From: Luethyella okanaganae
Lineage (GTDB): Bacteria; Actinomycetota; Actinomycetes; Actinomycetales; Microbacteriaceae
Direction of reading: 5' to 3'
Assembly (NCBI RefSeq): GCF_042660285.1
Contig: NZ_JBHSTP010000002.1
Coordinates: forward strand, 682,001 to 746,000
DNA length: 64,000 nt
Every line of letters starts with the position of its first letter. Position 1 is the first letter of the stretch. The notes beneath the pieces were generated by a model. It was given only the letters and a program-made list of their open reading frames with translations, had not been told where the DNA came from and made no database searches. The position numbers and the translations under genes are program-made. Below are positions 60,850 through 64,000 of the stretch, piece after piece.

Positions 60850-62501
60850 AGCTGACGGATCGCATCGACGCCGCCCGTGGTGTTCCTCCGCGGCATTCGA
60901 CGGTCGAGACCGTCGCGACCGGCCTGGTCCTTCCCTCTGCGGGAAGCTCCGTCGACTCCGTGGCATCTCCGCAGACGACGCCGCCGACCGGCGGAGAATA
61001 CGCAGGGATCTCGCCTGCCACGGCGTCGGCCTCGGTGCAACCGCCGCCCCCGGTTCAGTTGCCGGCCTCGGGGCACGCGCCCTCGGGCGAGCTGCCCGGA
61101 GCGAGACCTGAAGAGCGGTTGAGCCGCCGAGCCGCGGTGCGCGCCGTGACGGAGCCCGTGTCGGGCCGCTCCCCGGCGGAAAGCCCGGAGCGACCGGAGC
61201 CGCAGCAACCGTTCGACGCGCTCGCCGAGCTGAAGGAACGGGCGGCGCAGGAGCTCTTCGTGCGCATCGGCGCACGCATGAACGACTCGAGCCTCACGGA
61301 GGAGAAGCTGCACGCCTACGCGCGCGCCGAGCTGTCGCAGATCGTCACCGAGGAGCAGGTTCCGCTGAGCTCCGACGAGCGTGCTCGCCTGATCCGCGAG
61401 ATCGGGGCCGACGTCCTCGGCTACGGGCCGCTCGAGACGTTCCTCGACGACGAGCAGATCACAGAGATCATGGTCAACGGGCCCGAGCAGATCTTCGTGG
61501 AACGCGGAGGCCGTCTGCAACTCAGCGGTGTCCGCTTCACGAGCGAGGCGCAGCTCCGCCGTGTCATCGAGCGCATCGTGTCGAAGGTCGGTCGCCGGAT
61601 CGACGAGTCGTCTCCGCTCGTCGACGCCCGCCTCGCAGATGGCTCGCGCGTGAACGCCGTGATCCCGCCACTCGCGGTCAACGGGTCGGCTCTCACCATC
61701 CGCAAGTTCGCACGCGAGCCCTTCACCGTCGACGACCTGGTCGCCTTCGGCACGATGAGCCAGGACATGGCCGACATGCTCGAGGCATGCGTCAAGGCCC
61801 GGCTCAACATCATCGTCTCCGGCGGCACGGGCACGGGCAAGACGACCCTGCTGAACGTGCTCTCCTCCTACATCCCGCGCGACGAGCGCATCGTCACGAT
61901 CGAGGATGCGGTCGAGCTGCAGTTGCAGCAGGACCACGTGGTGCGTCTCGAGTCGCGACCCGCGAACATCGAGGGCAAGGGCGAGATCACCATCAGGGAC
62001 CTCGTGCGCAACTCCCTCCGCATGCGCCCAGACCGAATCGTCATCGGCGAGTGTCGCGGCGGGGAGAGCCTCGACATGCTCCAGGCGATGAACACCGGTC
62101 ACGAGGGTTCACTGTCGACCGTGCACGCGAACTCTCCGCGCGATGCCATCGCCCGCCTGGAGACCCTCGTGCTCATGGCGGGGATGGACCTGCCACTGCG
62201 CGCCATCCGGGAGCAGATCACCTCGGCGGTCGACGTGATCGTCCAGATCACCCGGCTCAAAGACGGCACGCGCCGGGTCACCCACGTCACCGAGGTGCAG
62301 GGCATGGAGAGCGACATCGTCACCCTGCAGGACGCGTTCGTGTTCGACTACTCGGCTGGCGTCGATGCGGCGGGGCGTTTTCTCGGATACGCCGCTGCGA
62401 CGGGGGTGCGTCCACGGTTCGCGGACCGCTTCCGCGAACTGGGCATCACCCTGTCTCCGAACGTCTTCCAGGCGCCGCTGACCGCACGGATGACGCGATG
62501 A
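60846..62501 (+). CDS. tadA: Tad pilus ATPase TadA (CpaF)
   Basis: Secretion ATPase of the type II/IV family powering pilus assembly, 551 aa. A Pro-rich variable N-terminus (about 1-90) is followed by the helical region and the ATPase domain: Walker A VSGGTGTGKTTLLNVL (about 321), Asp box IVTIEDAVELQLQ, Walker B RIVIGECRGGESLDMLQ (about 398) and the His box HEGSLSTVHANSP. It overlaps the TadZ gene by 4 bp. Not to be confused with the tRNA deaminase of the same name at 24723. Confidence 0.93.
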   Translation: MKLTDRIDAARGVPPRHSTVETVATGLVLPSAGSSVDSVASPQTTPPTGGEYAGISPATASASVQPPPPVQLPASGHAPSGELPGARPEERLSRRAAVRAVTEPVSGRSPAESPERPEPQQPFDALAELKERAAQELFVRIGARMNDSSLTEEKLHAYARAELSQIVTEEQVPLSSDERARLIREIGADVLGYGPLETFLDDEQITEIMVNGPEQIFVERGGRLQLSGVRFTSEAQLRRVIERIVSKVGRRIDESSPLVDARLADGSRVNAVIPPLAVNGSALTIRKFAREPFTVDDLVAFGTMSQDMADMLEACVKARLNIIVSGGTGTGKTTLLNVLSSYIPRDERIVTIEDAVELQLQQDHVVRLESRPANIEGKGEITIRDLVRNSLRMRPDRIVIGECRGGESLDMLQAMNTGHEGSLSTVHANSPRDAIARLETLVLMAGMDLPLRAIREQITSAVDVIVQITRLKDGTRRVTHVTEVQGMESDIVTLQDAFVFDYSAGVDAAGRFLGYAAATGVRPRFADRFRELGITLSPNVFQAPLTARMTR

Positions 62502-63454
62502 GTGCGCTCGTGCCCTACGCCGGAGTCGCGCTCGCACTCGTCGCGCTGCTCGTGCTCGTGTTTCTCGTGATAGCGCCGCCGCCTCCGCGCGTCGCGCTCG
62601 AGCGTCGCAGAGCACCGGGGGTCGTGCAGGTGTCCACACTGTCGCGCGTGGCGGATCGCGCCACGGCGACGATCGACGGCGTCATCGGCAAGCGCAGCGG
62701 CACGTTCTTCGGTGCCGCGCGACTCGAAGAGGCGGGACTGTCCGTGACGCCGTCGTCCTTCGTGCTCCTCGTCGGCTGCGCCGCGATCGTTCTCGCCGCG
62801 TTCGGCCTCGCGCTGGCAGGAGGAACGATCTGGACGATCCCCCTCATGCTGCTCTTCGCGGCTCTGGCCCCGCTGGGGGCGAGGATTCTGCTCTCCGTGT
62901 GGACGCGTCGTCGCCGCGCGAAGTTCGCCGATCAGCTCGAAGACTCGCTCACGGTGCTCGCCGGTGGCTTGCGCGCCGGCCACAGCCTGCTGCGCGCCGT
63001 CGACGCGGTGTCGCAGGAGACCGATCCGCCGCTCGCCGATGAGTTCGCCCGGATCATGAACGAGACGAGGATCGGACGTGATCTGGGCGATGCGCTCGAC
63101 TATACCGCGATGCGCATGAGGAGCGACGACTTCCAGTGGGTCGCCCAGGCGATCGCGATCAACAGGGAGGTCGGCGGCAACCTCTCCGACGTGCTCGACC
63201 AGGTCGGCCGCACGATCAGGGAACGCAACCAGATCCGTCGCCAGGTCAAGGCGTTGAGCGCCGAGGGGAAGATGTCCGCGATCGTGCTCATCCTCCTGCC
63301 CATCGGCGTATTCGCATTCCTGCTGCTGACGCAGCCGGGGTACTTCGCCGGTTTCTTCACGAGCATCTGGGGTGCCGTCGCACTGCTCGTCGCCGGTGTG
63401 CTCCTGATCGTCGGCTCACTCTGGATGATGGTCGTCGTCAAGGTGAAGTTCTAG
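62498..63454 (+). CDS. tadB: Tad pilus inner-membrane protein TadB
   Basis: A 318-aa type II secretion F-domain protein. Four hydrophobic segments at the N-terminus, around 85-130, 275 and 300; the T2SSF domain has LTVLAGGLRAGHSLLRAVDAV and RIMNETRIGRDLGDALD, then AIAINREVGGNLSDVLDQ. It overlaps the ATPase gene by 4 bp and forms the membrane platform with TadC. Confidence 0.93.
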   Translation: MSALVPYAGVALALVALLVLVFLVIAPPPPRVALERRRAPGVVQVSTLSRVADRATATIDGVIGKRSGTFFGAARLEEAGLSVTPSSFVLLVGCAAIVLAAFGLALAGGTIWTIPLMLLFAALAPLGARILLSVWTRRRRAKFADQLEDSLTVLAGGLRAGHSLLRAVDAVSQETDPPLADEFARIMNETRIGRDLGDALDYTAMRMRSDDFQWVAQAIAINREVGGNLSDVLDQVGRTIRERNQIRRQVKALSAEGKMSAIVLILLPIGVFAFLLLTQPGYFAGFFTSIWGAVALLVAGVLLIVGSLWMMVVVKVKF

Positions 63455-63462
63455 GGGCGGGG

Positions 63463-64000
63463 ATGCCGCAACTCGTAGCCATCATCGCCGCCGCCGCCGT
63501 CGCCGGCGGGTTCGGAGCGCTCGTCGGCATCCTCGTCGGGGGAGGGCGCTCGCGCAGCGCCGCTTCGGCCGGGAATCCCGCGGTCCCCGACGCTCCGACG
63601 CTCGTCGACGACGGCACCCGTCGCAGGCGGAGCGGCGGACTGAGCGGACTCGCCCCGCGCGGCTACCTCGGAATGCTCGACCGGCAGCTCGTTCTCGCTG
63701 GCCGGCCCGCCGGATGGACCATCGACAAGATCCTCATCGTCAAGCCCGTGCTCGCTGCGGTCGGCGCGCTGCTCGCATTCTGGTGGATCGGCGCAGATCC
63801 GGTTGCGCTCAGGTTTCTGCTCGGCGGCCTTCTCATCCTGTTGTGCTTCTTCGTTCCCGAGCTCCTCGTCTACAGTCGCGCGCAGGAGCGGCAGGCGGGC
63901 ATCCAGGATGCGCTGGCCGACACTCTCGACCAAATGACGATCTCGGTCGAAGCGGGCCTTGGCTTCGAATCGGCGATGGCGAAGGCGGGCACGAACGGCA
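63463..64000 (+). CDS. tadC: Tad pilus inner-membrane protein TadC (3' end cut by window edge)
   Basis: The first 179 codons of a second F-domain protein. An N-terminal membrane segment, a linker, YLGMLDRQLVLAGRPAGWT, two further segments, and the F-domain start RQAGIQDALADTLDQMTISV then EAGLGFESAMAKAG, the standard TadC opening. The ATG follows tadB by 8 bp. Confidence 0.92.
   Translation, partial: MPQLVAIIAAAAVAGGFGALVGILVGGGRSRSAASAGNPAVPDAPTLVDDGTRRRRSGGLSGLAPRGYLGMLDRQLVLAGRPAGWTIDKILIVKPVLAAVGALLAFWWIGADPVALRFLLGGLLILLCFFVPELLVYSRAQERQAGIQDALADTLDQMTISVEAGLGFESAMAKAGTNG

Overview
The window is high-GC actinobacterial DNA, most likely from a member of the Microbacteriaceae (Micrococcales). 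The signs are a BldC-like regulator, a bS22-type mini-protein, an archaeal-type aspartyl-tRNA synthetase, System II cytochrome c maturation, a scattered menaquinone cluster, a Tad/Flp pilus operon, many GTG starts and many apparently leaderless promoters. No rRNA or tRNA gene was recognised.

Positions 1 to about 22,460 look accessory. The window opens inside a Wadjet anti-plasmid system (jetC, cut at the left edge, then jetD). Facing it is a complete Gabija pair (gajA, gajB), preceded by an orphan Phd/YefM-type antitoxin gene that has a perfect 16-bp palindrome in its promoter. Positions 8490-9600 hold the wreck of a Tn7-like element: a TnsA-like gene joined by a deletion to the last codons of a helicase, with short repeats on both sides. 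Positions 9678-20320 are a carbohydrate-use locus: ABC sugar importer without its ATPase, DUF5107/TPR protein, LacI regulator, GH95 fucosidase-type enzyme and a secreted beta-helix protein. Two matching LacI-type operators sit in the promoters of its first and last genes. An MFS exporter then lies between two decayed IS5-family fragments in the same orientation.

Positions 22,576-37,420 are housekeeping genes: a response-regulator-like DNA-binding protein behind a cysteine-rich leader peptide, upp, tadA, a glutamine amidotransferase, a CDF metal transporter, proC, a Trk/Ktr potassium system, an ArsR regulator, bldC, bS22 and several small redox or stress proteins. A formylglycine-generating enzyme with a cysteine-bearing insertion is divergent from a heavy-metal-binding protein, and a copper-type (CsoR-like) operator lies between them. 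aspS and a histidine phosphatase follow.

Positions 36,770-41,485 include the cytochrome c maturation operon (thioredoxin-like lipoprotein, CcdA, ResB, CcsB). Positions 41,634-55,856 hold menaquinone genes menC, B, E, A, D, F, G and a polyprenyl diphosphate synthase, with ppk2 and a ferredoxin reductase among them. The spaces between these genes are rich in repeats: dispersed REP-like sequences (two of them inside ccsB and menE), simple tandem repeats, a perfect 24-bp hairpin, and a five-repeat CRISPR-like array with an exact 61-bp period and no cas genes nearby.

Positions 55,859 to the right edge are a Tad/Flp pilus locus: prepilin peptidase, Flp pilin, TadE-like and TadG-like proteins, CpaB, CpaE/TadZ, TadA ATPase, TadB and a truncated TadC. 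A 565-bp AT-richer region with several hairpins lies upstream of the pilin.
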